From Rhytidiadelphus loreus (lineage: Eukaryota > Streptophyta > Bryopsida > Hypnales > Hylocomiaceae), in assembly GCA_947034895.1 (NCBI GenBank), contig OX344761.1:91277447-91341446 (forward strand): 64,000 nt of DNA, written 5' to 3'. The notes below the pieces were generated by a model. That model did no database searches and had not been told where the DNA came from. It worked only from the letters and a program-made list of their open reading frames with translations. A program made the position numbers and the translations under genes. The stretch's first letter is position 1; every line of letters begins with the position of its first letter. Positions 12,262 through 24,389 of the stretch are shown here, piece by piece.

Positions 12262-13860
12262 AAATTGCCACTTGAATTCAATTGATTATTGTTGGCTTCA
12301 CAATGTATATCCCATATATAGATGCAATAGATGGAAGAGAAAATTTGTGAAGAAGGGTGGGGGCGGGAGAAAATTGGACACTTAAATTTTATATGTAAGA
12401 TAGCCCTACTTAAAAACTTGCATGAATGAATTTATAAAAACCATAGGATATTGAAAATATGCCCTTTTTAGCTTTTTATGTAGAAATATGATCATCTTAT
12501 TAAATGCATTAATTAAGGTAAATAGCCCCACATCAAATACCCTCTTCATTTAGGTATATATCTTATATTACAAGAAGTGATCTTCCCGAGAATGAATACT
12601 ATCTTCTAAAAAGTTATAATGAAGTTTGACCTATACTTTTGGATAGGAGATCTTTAGACGGTTATTCACAACAATCTCAAAAAGATATTGGAGTTATTTC
12701 TCTTTGTAGATTGCTTACATGGTTTCATATAAGGTAAGCAAACCCATTATGATTTCCCAGCCAATTCAAAAGTTGCACTTTTGGGTCGACAACCCAATTC
12801 AAAGTTGTATTTTTGGATCCCATTTTGTTCTGTTGGCATTCTAATGTAGTTTTTATTACATTGAATGAGCAATTGGGGCCCAAAGTTTTGGAATTGGGTT
12901 GGAAAGTCATCGTTTTATGAAATTCCATAAACCCACATACACGTCTCCAACACATGACAAAATTGTTTTGCTCACTGTACTACACAAAGGGGGTGCTTTT
13001 GAATTTCCACATGAAAAACATGAAAGACAGCACGAGAGTCACATTTGAATCCAAAAGGACAAGAACAATTCTCCCGAAGGGACCACAATGGGCTATAAGC
13101 TATATTTTTTTTGCTTTGAACACCTATAATACGTCATTTTTTTCCCCAAAAAAAGAGTTGGTGAAAATACATGAGTAATAAACCCCAATTTACCGTTCCT
13201 TTCCAAAAAAAAGAACTGTGAATCCGTATCCGTATGCACAGGAACCAAACGGTGTCCGCAATGTGGGCTTCCTACCTACCTTACATTTTCCTGACGAAAA
13301 GCTCTCGTGAAACCTCACAGACAAGCTACTCTGCACCCAATTTTTGTGACTTTTCAATGCTCCGGTGAACTGGCTTTTGAAGGTCCCACTGAATTCTAGG
13401 ATATCCTCTTCTTAGTAATTTCGGAGTATTTGTAATTCCAAATACCCTCACTCAATGATCACCACAATCACTGCATCCAGAAAGTGCGGAACCAAATTCC
13501 CTCCACGCATTTCACAGCAATTCTTTAAGTCAGTGCAAGTGGGACCGAATTTCGAGTAACAGACTCACACGAAGAATCTCACTGAATTTGCAGAAAGCTT
13601 CTTGTGAAATTGAATGATAGCTTGTATATAACTTGCTGAGGACGCAAGGGATTCGGTGTCCCAGCTTGCCCGGCAAGTCTGCCGGCAGGCAAGCGACTTT
13701 GCAAAGGAAATTTGGTCCAAGCTGCCCTCGAAAGAGGTGCACACTGCTCAGACTGATAGAGATCCTTGGCATGCTCCTCAAGGGACCAAAGAGTTCAATA
13801 AATGACCTTAGAATAGTCGTTACATACTTGGGCCACATTTCAGAATTAGACTATTAGAGT
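12262..13860. other. Intergenic DNA
   Basis: AT-rich up to about 13180, then nearer balanced composition. Frames of about 75-100 codons overlap on both strands at 13530-13857, but none begins convincingly or shows a known domain. Confidence 0.35.
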
Positions 13861-14091
13861 CAAGGAGTTTTGCACATGCTGCCCAAAAAGTGCCTGAAAA
13901 GTTTAAGGCAACATAGCTCTTCATTCAAGCACTCAATTGGAAAAAAAAAGGTTATATTTTCATTAAGGGGATACATGTTCACACTTTGTGTCAAAATTTC
14001 GTGAACATCCAACTAAAATTGACTTCATGCATAATGAGTATGTGAAATCTCTTGCGTACATTGAATGATCATTTGGTCATTTAGGGGTTAA
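13861..14091. mobile_element. Partial TTAA-type element
   Basis: The right end GTCATTTAGGGGTTAA and the interior match the right part of 11375-12261. The left terminus was not found, so the copy appears truncated. Confidence 0.45.
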
Positions 14092-15540
14092 TGTAGTGCA
14101 CGCTTGTAGTAGAAAAGAAATTTTGATTTTTGAAGCACCAAGCTAGTACAATGTCAAAGCTTGGTTTCCGTATGGACTTTTGACATCAAACTTTGATATT
14201 GTAGCCTCCAAAACCTCTTTCTACTAGTGGTGGTAGATCAAACCACAATGATATTTTAATCTATCGTCCACACGTTACGAATTTTAATTGAAGACCACCA
14301 CAAAACTTCTACGTTCTTTTGTCGATGTTCTTCTTCTTCTACGTTGCACTTTATAACACAACTTACCTCACAGTTTTAGAAATTTGGTGCACCCAAAGGA
14401 CCTTTAGGGGGGTTAATTAATCATCCCTGGTTATGAGTTTTCAATTTGGGTTCACGTGACGTCTGGGTCAATTTGTCCACTTTTATTAGAAAGCGAGCTA
14501 CCACCTTTCTACTATTTTTTTCATTACTTGCAGAAGAAGACTTGGCGGTGGTGGTGATGGTGGCATTGACATCCTGGGGAATGCGGAATATATGAATTGA
14601 AAATGGAATTTCCACTTAGAGGAAGTCGGCAGACGAAATTGCAACGCGGATGATTGCGAACTGTGAATAAGCTATAAATTAAGAAGTTGATATTGATAAC
14701 TTCAGTGTGTAGACATCATTCAATATCAAGCGATTTCAAACTCTTCACCGAATTCTCCACACGGAAATAATACCATTCTTTTTCAATTCCATTCTTTACC
14801 ATCACTCGGTACAAGGTATGTATACGCAAAATGGCACCCAATTCAAACTGTCACCCTACCATTGGAGCTCACTTTTGCTAAATATGGTCAAATTTTGACA
14901 TTTTTTTCTTTTCCAAAAAAGTGAAAGACTTTAATTACAGGGGAAAACAGTACAGAAATACACCCCTGCCCTCAGTTTAATTTTGACAAGTTTCTTGGAC
15001 AACAGTAGAAACAAGCTTGTAGGAAATTCAAGGAAGAAAATGTAATTGAACATTTTAGTCCAATTTCAAAGAAAAATTGTTGAATTCTTCTGAAAATCAC
15101 CAAAACATATCTAACTTTGTAGCTACTTCGTACTAAATTACAAAATATTGAGCTTGCAATACTTGTCAGAAATGGTGGCTGCGATCAGATTCTTGGAGCC
15201 ACCCCAGAGAAAACAGCAAATAATGATTAGAACAAAGTAGTGCTCACAGGTTCAAGTTGACAAAGCGACAGAACAGCCACGATGGCTCGTGTGACTCTTG
15301 CACATTAAGGATGCGTCTTTTTTACGCTGAGAATTTTGGCAATTCGTTATCAAACATTTTCTCTGAAATTTTTTTTCACTGAGAGATTTACGGCAGCATC
15401 TGAATTCAGTTCGACTCCAGTACAAGACAAACATTCAATCCACACCACAAGACTAAGTCTGACCGAGAAGTACGCCGTACCGACAGTTCACAGGGCGACT
15501 ACTTGTTGCTACGGTACTCCTAAAAACTTGCCCAGTGCTT
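14092..15540. other. Intergenic DNA
   Basis: Composition becomes more balanced; only short frames overlapping on both strands. No RNA gene or transposon ends recognised. Confidence 0.3.
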
Positions 15541-15547
15541 TGCCTCC

Positions 15548-15642
15548 AGGGGTGGGTGGGGTGGGTGGGTGATGTATCATTTTTCCCCGTTGAATAAAAT
15601 TTCAATGTTTGCCACCCCCACCCCACCCCACCCCACCCCAAA
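15548..15642. repeat. Paired G-rich and C-rich tracts (potential quadruplexes)
   Basis: GGGGTGGGTGGGGTGGGTGGG at 15551-15572 fits the four-G-run quadruplex pattern on the plus strand. About 45 bp on, CCACCCCCACCCCACCCCAC at 15608-15640 provides the same pattern on the minus strand. The two tracts are also complementary and could instead form a long hairpin. Confidence 0.7.
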
Positions 15643-16523
15643 AAATCCAACCTTGCCCACTGAGGAATCCCATAGGAAACATAGTTCCTGAAAATTTGGA
15701 GAAATGGGGCATTGTCACGTTTGTATAACTGGCCTACTGGTGAAGTCGTTCACAGATTTTCCGTATCGTCAATTTCAGTACATTGGCGTCATTATAGTGC
15801 CACGATTGAGTGTACCGAAATTTGTGAAGAGAGCGCGAAATTGAGTGTAACAAAATTTGTAACAAAGCTCTAAAAAACAAGGACAGGAATAGATCTACTC
15901 AACAAAATCTACGAAATTGACGTCCAGTGAACCAGATTGCAGATTCCGCTCAGAAAACCAGAGCTCGAGCAACATCGACAGTCAATTACCAAACACAGAA
16001 ACGCTTGAACCAACAGAATCCTGTTTAATTTTTATCCTTGTGAAAGAGGCACAACCTTCAATTGAAGAGTGCAAAAATTGGCCCCCAAAAGGGGAAACAA
16101 TAGGCAACTGAATCCTTTCGTATTTACAGTCGTAAACCAATGACCACTTTCAAGGCTGTACGTGAGTGGTATTGTCAAATCACCGCCACAACATCCTCAG
16201 ATGTGCGCGTAAAGAATCAGGAACTACTCTAGTAAGATCAATCTGAAAAAATCAATTGTGACTTGTAAGTTCGGAGCTTAAGACTGATCGAAATGGAGTT
16301 TTGAAGGGGATAGCTCAGTATCCCCGGCCCTTAGACTTTCCCAATCGCTGGCTCTGACATTCACTAGCTATTCTAGCTTCGATTATTGCAGCAATGGAAA
16401 GAATTGCGAGCGTTATTCAACTGCAGCTGGATTGCGAAGTCGAAGCTTGCTGCTGGAGGGGCAATTGCGTGCACTGGCACTGAAAGGAATTTTTACCAAG
16501 CGGTAATGCTTTGTCTTCAATTC
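15643..16523. other. Intergenic DNA before the first peptide-family gene
   Basis: No gene recognised. This is the 3' flank of the minus-strand gene at 16524-16700. Confidence 0.3.
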
Positions 16524-16700
16524 TCAATTGTCTTGCCAACAACCCCTCGGACGCTGCGACGGAGGTCTCCACTTTGAAGACCCACCATCGCCCATCGCAG
16601 ACATCGATGGAGGCCTCCACTTGGATGACCCGCCGTCGCCCATGGCACTCTTCCTCGGAGGCCGCCACTTCGATCCACCACCATCGCCCAAACTTGCCAT
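16524..16700 (-). CDS. GDGGSSKWRPP repeat peptide, three-repeat form (58 aa)
   Basis: A 58-residue protein with no match I can name. Three repeats of a 16-residue unit run G5-R16 (GDGGGSKWRPPR), G21-S32 and G37-S48 (GDGGSSKWRPPS), each followed by a short linker (KSAM, MSAM). The C-terminus is Arg-rich with one Cys and an extra Trp. There is no signal peptide, membrane segment or Asp/Cys cluster, unlike the copies at 29.5, 35.3 and 51.8 kb. The ATG at 16700 has A at -3 and G at +4; a longer frame upstream starts only with TTG. The three repeats use different codons for the same residues, so this frame is selected. All frames happen to be open here, so overlapping frames are shadows. A TATA-like box lies about 270 bp upstream. 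Function unknown; it is probably hydrophilic and disordered. Confidence 0.65.
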   Translation of the reverse strand: MASLGDGGGSKWRPPRKSAMGDGGSSKWRPPSMSAMGDGGSSKWRPPSQRPRGCWQDN

Positions 16701-16967
16701 GCTCTCAATCGGTCCCAACTTCTTGTACCAAAATCTCGGGGCAAATCCCTAAGTACAAAGATTTTGAGATTTTCCACACAATCTCTATATCAATTAAACA
16801 ACAGTTCTAAGATTATTGCAAGTTAGTCTTGCAGATTGAACTACCTCGAGTTTCTCGATCCCTAGCTTCGTGCAGTGGCCGGACGCACTTATCCCTTCTT
16901 CTTCAGTTTGTATTGGAATTGGTCACTCAACCAGAATGATAGAATGATTTGGTTCATTCCAGTGGTG

Positions 16968-16982
16968 GTATTTATATACTCT
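16968..16982 (-). promoter_or_regulatory. TATA-like box for the 16.5-kb peptide gene
   Basis: On the minus strand the sequence reads GAGTATATAAATACC, a strong plant-type TATA box, about 270 bp before the start codon. This implies a 5' leader of roughly 240 nt, similar to the long leaders of the other copies. Confidence 0.5.
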
Positions 16983-17626
16983 AGGTCTCCAATTCCACGT
17001 TGGAACTCGCGTTGTTTTGTTCAAACGCGGAGCTTGCCAGACAAGATAAATCGATGAGACCCAAACGGAGTTTGAATTCGAGTTCCAGTGAAACTTAACT
17101 AGTTGAAGAATATTCTGGTGTGAAAACAAGATGGGAACGCGAAGACGGTTGTCTGCGGACGACCCAAATCGAAGCTTGACATGTCCTCCAGCAGATTGGG
17201 AGGACGGGACTTTCCCAGGAAAAGGAATTGCAATTCAGTACAAGAAATTTGGTCGGATTCCGACGGAGGGGTTGGCTTTGGCCTTCGGGGCGGCTAATTA
17301 GCTGCCGCTGGAAGTTCCGCCATGGGACGCAGAAATTGTTTAGCTATAAGGGTCCCAAAGTTAGCTCGTGCGCCATCGCCAGCTGCAAAGGGCGTTGAAT
17401 AATTTCCTTCGATCAGGAGTTTGCAGGAATTGGCGAAGGGGGGGTACTGGCGTTCCCGGAAGGAGAGAGAGGAGGACTTTGCGGGAAATTGGATGTGATG
17501 AAGCACTCCAGGTAGGAGGCCCAGGCAGAAAGCGCTCGGGCTCTAACGCAGAGGTACATTGTAAAGCAGAGGTAGCAGAGGTACATTCATTCTCATTGCG
17601 ACAGCAATGTACAAGACGTGTACATT

Positions 17627-17850
17627 TCAGGAGGTGGACGCTTCTAGTGACTATTGCATTTCAAGTTCAAAAATTCATAACTAATTTTACAAAGCTCCAA
17701 AAAATATGAAACAACTTGGACTAGATGTCAATTTTATTTTTATTTTGAGGAAAATTTACTAAAAAGAAATATTTCAAGACATCTAACCTCCCAAAATTAA
17801 TTTCCAGCTCTTAAATGGGTGCTTTATAGACTACACTAATTATGAAATTT
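17627..17850 (+). repeat. Dispersed repeat 'GGAGGTGG', uninterrupted copy
   Basis: Landmarks TTTCAGGAGGTGGACGCTT, GCATTTCAAGTTCAAAAATT, CATAACTAATTTTA and AGCTCTTAAATGGGTGCTTTA align with 60446-60650 and with the split copy at 62098-62995. This copy holds neither MITE, so it shows the empty sites (AACTAATT and AAATGGGTGC) for both insertions in the 62-kb copy. Confidence 0.75.
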
Positions 17851-19205
17851 AATATTTTCTTGTTTGTTTGTTTTGGCACTTACGACATTTGGCTGTAGCT
17901 AGAAGTAATAGATTGACCAAGCCTTGGCAATTACTCCAAGGGTGACATCCTTGTCAGTGGTTAGGGCCTTTGTTTCCATTATCAAACCAGATGGTTGTGC
18001 ATGGGCGATGGATATCGGTACGAATTAAACTGCAGACCTCATGGGCCCAACAAGTCCAATTTCAAATTTGATCACCTGGTGGCTAGAGTTTAATGATAAA
18101 TTCCAAGTGTAAATTCTGCCAAGTTGATAACCCCTCAAGAGCAATTGCATCTAAATCAGGATAGGATGAAGAGTTTTTGGGAAGGAATCCATGCAGAGGA
18201 AAATTCCCGAGGAAACATTCTTCACCCGAATGGATTGTGAAAAATTTCAGAGGAATTGTGTGAGATAGAATGTGAAAAATTTCCCAACACACTCCCATAA
18301 AGTACATGATTTTGTTTCGCTTTTTGAGCCAAAAAATCGCAATCCCTAGTGAAATGTGGTTTTCTTCCTACATTTGTTCCGGGAATGTTTCCTACTTCGC
18401 TTTAGCGAATTTGTTAAACTTCCGTGTGAACTGAAGATGGTGTCGGCAGAAGTTTTCATTGTTGCTGAGTTTGGGTCCTTCACGGAATTGTGCTCACGCT
18501 CACAGGCAACTCAATTGTGGGGTCATCAAAAAGCTTTTTCGTTGTCAACTGTCAGCTTCTCAGCTTGTCCTTTGCCATCAACAGTGGTTGAGACTCGGCA
18601 ATTGGTGAGTGAAAGGCACAATTGCCATTACAGCCGTCAACATAATTACTCCGACACAATAGATGGGTATCTTCCTTGCAAGTTAGGTCGCAACTGCACT
18701 AGCCAGGGCTAGACAGTTCTGCAGTAACAGCCTCTGGTCAGTTCCTTGGTAGCGTCAATTTTGTGGTCTCCCGCCGTGTTGTTCATTTGGCGATGGTTTC
18801 TATGATAAAGACACCATCCTATACTATTTTAAACTATATTTTCTAGTTTCTTTTCATAGTTTATTGTAATAAGAAAGATTTGGTGAATTTCCGAAGTCCC
18901 AAATTTACCTGTACTGGTGGCAAAGGCCTGTCAGTGGGAGGTCGTTTTTTTGTGATAGATCGCCAGAAAAATTACACAGGTTCCTTGCTCATCAAGAATG
19001 TTCGATTATTTTTTTCAATTTCTTATTTTCTGTTTCTGTTTTAAATTTGGAGATATAGTCAGAGAGGGACGATGGATTGTGGCGCAAGAATGAAGAAATT
19101 CGATGGCAGTCAACTGAAGAAAGAGACCAGGGCAGTGATGCCGACGATGCCGACGATGCCGCCAAGAAGACTTGAACGTCAAGCTAACGAGATTTGAATA
19201 AACAA
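17851..19205. other. Intergenic DNA of mixed composition
   Basis: A 91-codon ATG-started frame at 18437-18712 (+) has no recognisable domain and is not counted as a gene. No transposon ends found. Confidence 0.3.
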
Positions 19206-19210
19206 GAACT

Positions 19211-19473
19211 ACATCAATCCATTTCTACTTGAGCAAAGCTTGTACGAATCGTGTACGGTATTTCTCACTTGGGCCTAGACTATTTAGAGTTAACTACTGT
19301 ACATCAATCCATTTCTACTTGAGCAAAGCTTATCCGAATCGTGTACGGTATTTCTCTCACTTGGGCCTAGACTATTTAGAGTTAACTACATCAATCCATT
19401 TCTACTTGAGCAAAGCTTGTCCGAATCTTGTACGACATTTCTCTCACTTGGGCCTAGACTATTTAGAGTTAAC
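19211..19473 (+). repeat. Three tandem units of 87-90 bp
   Basis: ACATCAATCCATTTCTACTT begins units at 19211, 19301 and 19388; each ends in CTATTTAGAGTTAAC. Unit 1 differs by small indels that change the reading frame, so a repeated protein is unlikely although an open frame crosses the array. It lies about 190 bp upstream of the small peptide-family locus at 19659 and could be a promoter-side array. Confidence 0.85.
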
Positions 19474-19658
19474 AATTACCAACAGTCTTCAGAGGTTCTT
19501 CACTGATAACAGACTGCCGTGCCCATATTTCGGAGCAGAATTCAGAGGCACTTTTCCAAGAGGTAGACAGTTTACACCAGCGAAGTATAGTAGGAATTTT
19601 CAGCTTCCCAACGATATCATTTCTAATCAATAGGATTAGAACTACATTGCAGAGCAGA

Positions 19659-19715
19659 ATGGGTTCTGAAGGAGACGGAGGGAACTCAAAGTGGAACCCA
19701 CCGCGCATCAGGTGA
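19659..19715 (+). CDS. One-repeat member of the GDGGSSKWRPP family (18 aa) or first exon
   Basis: ATG GGT TCT GAA GGA GAC opens a frame reading MGSEGDGGNSKWNPPRIR before TGA. The first twelve residues match the N-terminus of the 77-residue copies (MGAEGDGGGSKW). Only one repeat is present. The frame ends in ATCAGGTGATT, where CAG/GTGATT is a fair splice donor, so this might be exon 1 of a spliced gene; otherwise it is a truncated remnant. The ATG is preceded by CATTGCAGAGCAGA, resembling GCATTGCAA(T/C)C before the ATG of the 29.5- and 35.3-kb copies. Codons differ from those copies at many third positions while residues are kept. Confidence 0.45.
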   Translation: MGSEGDGGNSKWNPPRIR

Positions 19716-20983
19716 TTCAGAGCAGCCATTCAGTGGCATTTTCTTGACGCAGAAGAAGCTGGTTTTCGAAATTCTCATTTTCTCAATCGACAACATGAAG
19801 CTCTCGGTGCTTTCTGGCATCCACAGCTCCAGCTCGATTGGTATATGAGTTATCATTAGAACTTTGAGCTGATCCCCTGATTGTCAACACGTAGATTGAT
19901 TATGTTCATGAAATTCTCGGAGCTGTTGCTTCATTTCGTAGAAGAATGATCTCTGAGTTGCACCCATTACTGTCTTTACTGGGCACTCAGAATGAGATCG
20001 GTTGTATCATATACCAATTTTTATAGCAAGTAAAGCTGGCAAGAAATGCCTTCATGACGTGCACTCATGCTTGTAATGCCCTGCATCTCGTGTTTTCTAT
20101 GCGTTGGTGACAGCCATGTGATCTAACTTCAGATGTTAGAAGAATTTCTATCCAGGAATCTAGCCAGAGACATTAACTGAGGTGGAGTTGTGATGAAGCT
20201 GTTGTGATTAGAGGTATCTAATTGTGACACCTACCTAACTGCACCCTTAGAAATAGTATAATGAGTTCAAATTGATTTTAAGAAAGTATACCTCCTCAAC
20301 ATCAAGGTAGTTTAAGGATATCTACCAATATAACCTTGAATCCTCATAACATTTGGTTATGATATCTGAATAATGCATTCTCTGGTGCGTTGGAACCCTC
20401 GTTCATTTGCTAACACGTACGTATGTTCAAGATCTGACCATTCTAATAACCACATTCGGCTTAATTATGCCATTCTGATATATCTAAGGATCAATGACGT
20501 GCTTGACAAGACTGATGCCTGTGAGCAACCGAAACATCAGTGGACCCAAGTAACTCATTGACCATGACGATAGGAACTTTCTAGAGCAATTGATATCTTG
20601 AACGATCCAATTTGTTGATTGGCCAAGATGTCGCAACGAAAAAATAATATCTCAGTTCGCGGTAGGAAGACGGACCTGCTTTTCCGGGAGTGGGGACCGG
20701 TTGCATTCTTGACCTGTGAATGCCTTCTACCGAATAATAACTGCCCTAACTTCTTATCCGTGGACTTCCACATCGGAATTTTAAACCAAGATTACGTCGG
20801 ATGACACAGTCGTTGACGACTCAGAGAGAATAAGTAGAAGTTTATTAGTGATTCCCATTTGACTCGAACAAGATTTGACCCCCTGAAATTGAAAAACGCT
20901 GACTCAAGGATTTCAATTGACTAAATTCGAGCAGTCAAGCGAATCGACTCCGTCGCTGCTTTCCCTGATCGAGTGCTTGCATC

Positions 20984-21226
20984 ATGCCGACTGCAAGAGA
21001 AACGCAAACATTCATTAGTAAAAAATCACAAGAATTCAACAAATTCCCACCATTTGACTTACGAATCCAAGATGAAAAAACTCCACAAGTTACTTCAAAG
21101 GTGAGTGGATACGAAGGCTTACTAACTGCGCCTCACGGCACACTTCTATTTGACGGAACAACGTCTCGGTGTCTGCTTCCTCCGAATTTAAAAATTCGAT
21201 TCACTACTACAGGTCGGCAGGTTTAG
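20984..21226 (+). CDS. Hypothetical 80-aa open frame
   Basis: An ATG-started frame of 80 codons ending in TAG lies in a GC-richer island. The product would be basic and hydrophilic, with no signal peptide, repeat or motif that I recognise. It has no paralogue in the window. It could be a chance frame; it is listed because it starts with ATG and the opposite strand is not open across it. Confidence 0.2.
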   Translation: MPTARETQTFISKKSQEFNKFPPFDLRIQDEKTPQVTSKVSGYEGLLTAPHGTLLFDGTTSRCLLPPNLKIRFTTTGRQV

Positions 21227-21475
21227 GATTCCCTGTACTATACTCGAGTTTCCGGAAGGCCATCAGCTGTTTTTAGTCATCTTCACATTCTCCGGCAATT
21301 TTAATCCTAACGCGTGTACGAATGTTGCTGTTCTGCGCTTACTAGCAACATTCCATCGAGCTCCCCTACGAAATCGGGATCGCAGTGGGCTCCGTGCTTA
21401 GGAAATGCTCCCCTGTTTCCTCTCAAAACCCTAAATCGCAAATCTGACCCCGCAAACTTGACCCTTGAACGCCGG

Positions 21476-21690
21476 GACGGTCACCGTGGAAATCATCTGT
21501 TTTGTGACCGTGTGAATTGTTGTCTTAAAAAAATTAAAAAAAACTCATTGGAAGACAAACTACTATAAAAGATCTCCCCTTTTCATCTGACAAAATTTAG
21601 AGAATTAATAGTTGCACTTTTGTCCCACATAGAAAGATTATTTGTCATTCATTGGTCCAAAAATGGCTTGCTATGTTGTTTATGGCTTAA
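21476..21690 (+). repeat. Dispersed repeat 'GTGGAAATCAT', copy 1 of 3
   Basis: The order ACCGTGGAAATCAT, GTGTGAAT, AAAAACTCATTGGAAG, TCTCCCCTTTTCA, AATAGTTGCACTTTTGTCCC, TTTGTCATTCATTGG is repeated at 31252-31480 and 36520-36720, all on the plus strand. No coding frame is shared. Superfamily unknown. Confidence 0.7.
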
Positions 21691-21970
21691 GGACATTATT
21701 GCCTATCAATAGCAATTCTCAAATTCCTTTGCCCTATGTGTTTTGTTTTATAAATGAATGAAGTTTTTTACTTTTATTTTCTAGGGATGAAATCAAACGT
21801 TTTTTCCACATCTTTAAATTTTCAGATTTCTTTTAGAAATACATAATTATTTTGAATGTTTGAAGAAAAAGTGAAAAAAATTCATATTAAATACAAAATA
21901 CACTAAAAAAGATTGAAGAATCTAATTTTATTAAATTACCGTAATCTACATATAATAGTTAGAATAATAT

Positions 21971-22555
21971 CCCGGGGAGATCACTTAGTGTATCTATAAG
22001 TAACCATATGTGTTAAAGTGATTTTTTTCCCCCCTATATACTTTTTAATAAACTATAATTTGAACCTATAATTTTGAGCTTTGTTTAATAATGATTGTAG
22101 GTTTTTATTGCCAAAAATTCTCAATTCAAATAACATGTGAAATGATTTGTAGAATAGGTTGAAAAATGAACTAAAATAGCATGTTTTTCAACTCAAATAT
22201 TTATATAGAACACATTTAAATGACCATTGCATCAATATTCAAGAAAAATGAACTTTAAATAGAAAGTTATTTTCAAGAATATTTTGTTCATTTTTTAGAC
22301 TATTTTTTCGTATATAAAATAGGGGTGTGAAAGTTATTTTCACCTCTACAGTGTAGTTTTTTACTTCAAAAATTTGTAACTAATTATAATTAAAGAATAA
22401 AATTATCAATAATTCAAAACATAAACTTCCAAAGTAGGGAATTATATTGATATTTTTTTTTCCTCCTTTTATTTAAATTTTAGGATATAAGATAGGGGGT
22501 CCAAAATCTTAATGCACATAGGTTCTAAATGGACACTCTAAGTGATCTCCCTGGG
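21971..22555. mobile_element. Non-autonomous DNA transposon, 8-bp target duplication (hAT-like), 585 bp
   Basis: The ends are CCCGGGGAGATCACTTAG and, inverted, CCCAGGGAGATCACTTAG. AATAATAT is duplicated exactly at 21963-21970 and 22556-22563. Eight-base duplications are typical of hAT elements, though other superfamilies make them too. The interior is homologous, in the opposite orientation, to the element at 55613-56175. No transposase is encoded. Confidence 0.85.
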
Positions 22556-24389
22556 AATAATATGGTGTAAGCAAATATTTAATGTAATTGTGGATTTAAA
22601 ACGTAGCTATATAGAATATTGTAAAACAAAGCTTGTAGTCTCTAAATCACTCTATAAGGTTCAAGAATATTAGGTCAAAGCAAGGGAATTATCTCTAGAG
22701 GAGCCACAGAGGGTTAGCCATCTTGTGACATTATTTCCTAGATACCATCTCTCTCTTCATATTGAAAGGAACAAAGTTTACTAGTGAACAATATAATGTG
22801 AACTCTCAAGTCCAAACTAGAATAAAATGCTCATTTTAGAAGGAAAAAAATTAAATCTCAAGCAAAGTGTTAGGGGACACACTCCTTGTATGGATTATCC
22901 AACCCCATAAGGACAAATATAGGGTGTAATTAATTTGTGTGACGTAAAAATTATATATCTCTTGCTTCTAAAATAGGTTTATATTTAATACCCAAAAAAT
23001 CAAGATTTAACCAGTAAAAGGTACACAGTAATAAAAAAATACTTGAAAAATATTAAAAATACATAGAATAGGATATATCCATCATAGATATTTTTCTATA
23101 CTAGGTTGAGTTTTTAAGCCAAACTAAATTAATATATACGCATTGGAGTATCTAATATTAAAGGACCTTGAAGCTTGAAGATTTAAGATATGTGTACTCC
23201 TTAAGCTACTAGTCTTTAGGGTCTAAACAACTTTTTTTAAATCCATTTTATTTTGTCGAATATTCCCATGTATGTACATTAGATTCTCACACTAAATTCT
23301 AAAACCTTGAATTGTTTTTAGTCAAATGTTACCTTGCTCCATGTGGATGTAGTATTTGTTTTGTCCTACAATTGATAGTGTTGTATAAAAATGATTCAAT
23401 TCATTTTAGAAAAGAGGAATTTGTTGGCCCGTTTGTTGGTGCTTTACATTTAGCGCTATAATAGTATTTGTATTTGCATGGTTGTATGATTGGTACTTGC
23501 ATTCTAGAGTATTGCTTTGTTGTTTGCTTTTGTTCTTTTGTCTTCAATTGTCATGTCATTCTTGTTATGTTAATGAAGGTAGGAAGGGTTGAATGCACTA
23601 CTCGGATCTAATTTGTATGCAAAATTTGTAAACGCCAAATTTTGAGGGGAAATATTATAACATTTAGCTAACACTAATTCTTCAAACTAACATACTAGGA
23701 TATGATAAATATGGCTATTTTTCAATTATAACTACTCACAGCATGCCCTAAAATGGAGCAACTTAGAAAATTAAGTAATCATAGAGTGACTGCCAAAAAT
23801 TAAGACTACCTCGGATAATACTCCCTCTTTAATAGCCTTCTAAACTCAAGGGATGCCAAAATTTACAATGAATATGCCTTAGAAACGAGCTTAGAAATAG
23901 TGTAAGAAACTCAACTTCAAAAACTTGATTTTGTTAGTTCCAAACAAAAGCAAAAAGTATTGTATTAGATGTCAAAATCAAGAACTAACAACAAACTTCA
24001 TAATAATTAATGGTTCATTTTAAAATGATTGCACAAAATACTTATACTTTTTTGCATCTCATTTTGTAGGGTGATATATTTTTTGGCCATAATATTTGCA
24101 TTAAACTTCTAAAGGATCCCAAATTCTTACCCAAGGTACATAAGACTATTATACACATTAAATCATTTTGTCATATTTATCAAAAATTATTTACTATTTT
24201 TAAATTATTCCCAATCGGATGTCACCTAAACCATTTTGGATCCAAAAAAGCAAATTTGAAGCTAAAATTTGGTATTTAAGGTCACCTACTAGTATTTTAT
24301 ATTTTCTGATTAAATTTTTTTTCCAAATTTTTTTCCCTTGTACAAAATTTCAATCATAACAAATAGTGTAAGTGTTTCTTGTAATCATC
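22556..24389. other. AT-rich intergenic DNA
   Basis: No gene, RNA or transposon ends recognised. Confidence 0.35.

Noticed and set aside
16306..16330. GGGGATAGCTCAGTATCCCC, resembling the start of a tRNA
   Set aside because: It is a simple 7-bp-stem hairpin; no anticodon arm, T-loop (GGTTCGA) or acceptor stem follows.
16417..16777. Alternative open frames overlapping the 16.5-kb peptide gene
   Set aside because: All frames are open by composition, but only one keeps the repeated peptide through synonymous change and starts with a well-placed ATG.
18437..18712. 91-codon ATG frame as a gene
   Set aside because: No domain, no conserved neighbour and no second copy against which to test the frame.
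19229..19633. 134-codon frame across the 88-bp tandem array
   Set aside because: Starts without ATG and unit 1 is out of register with units 2 and 3 through indels.
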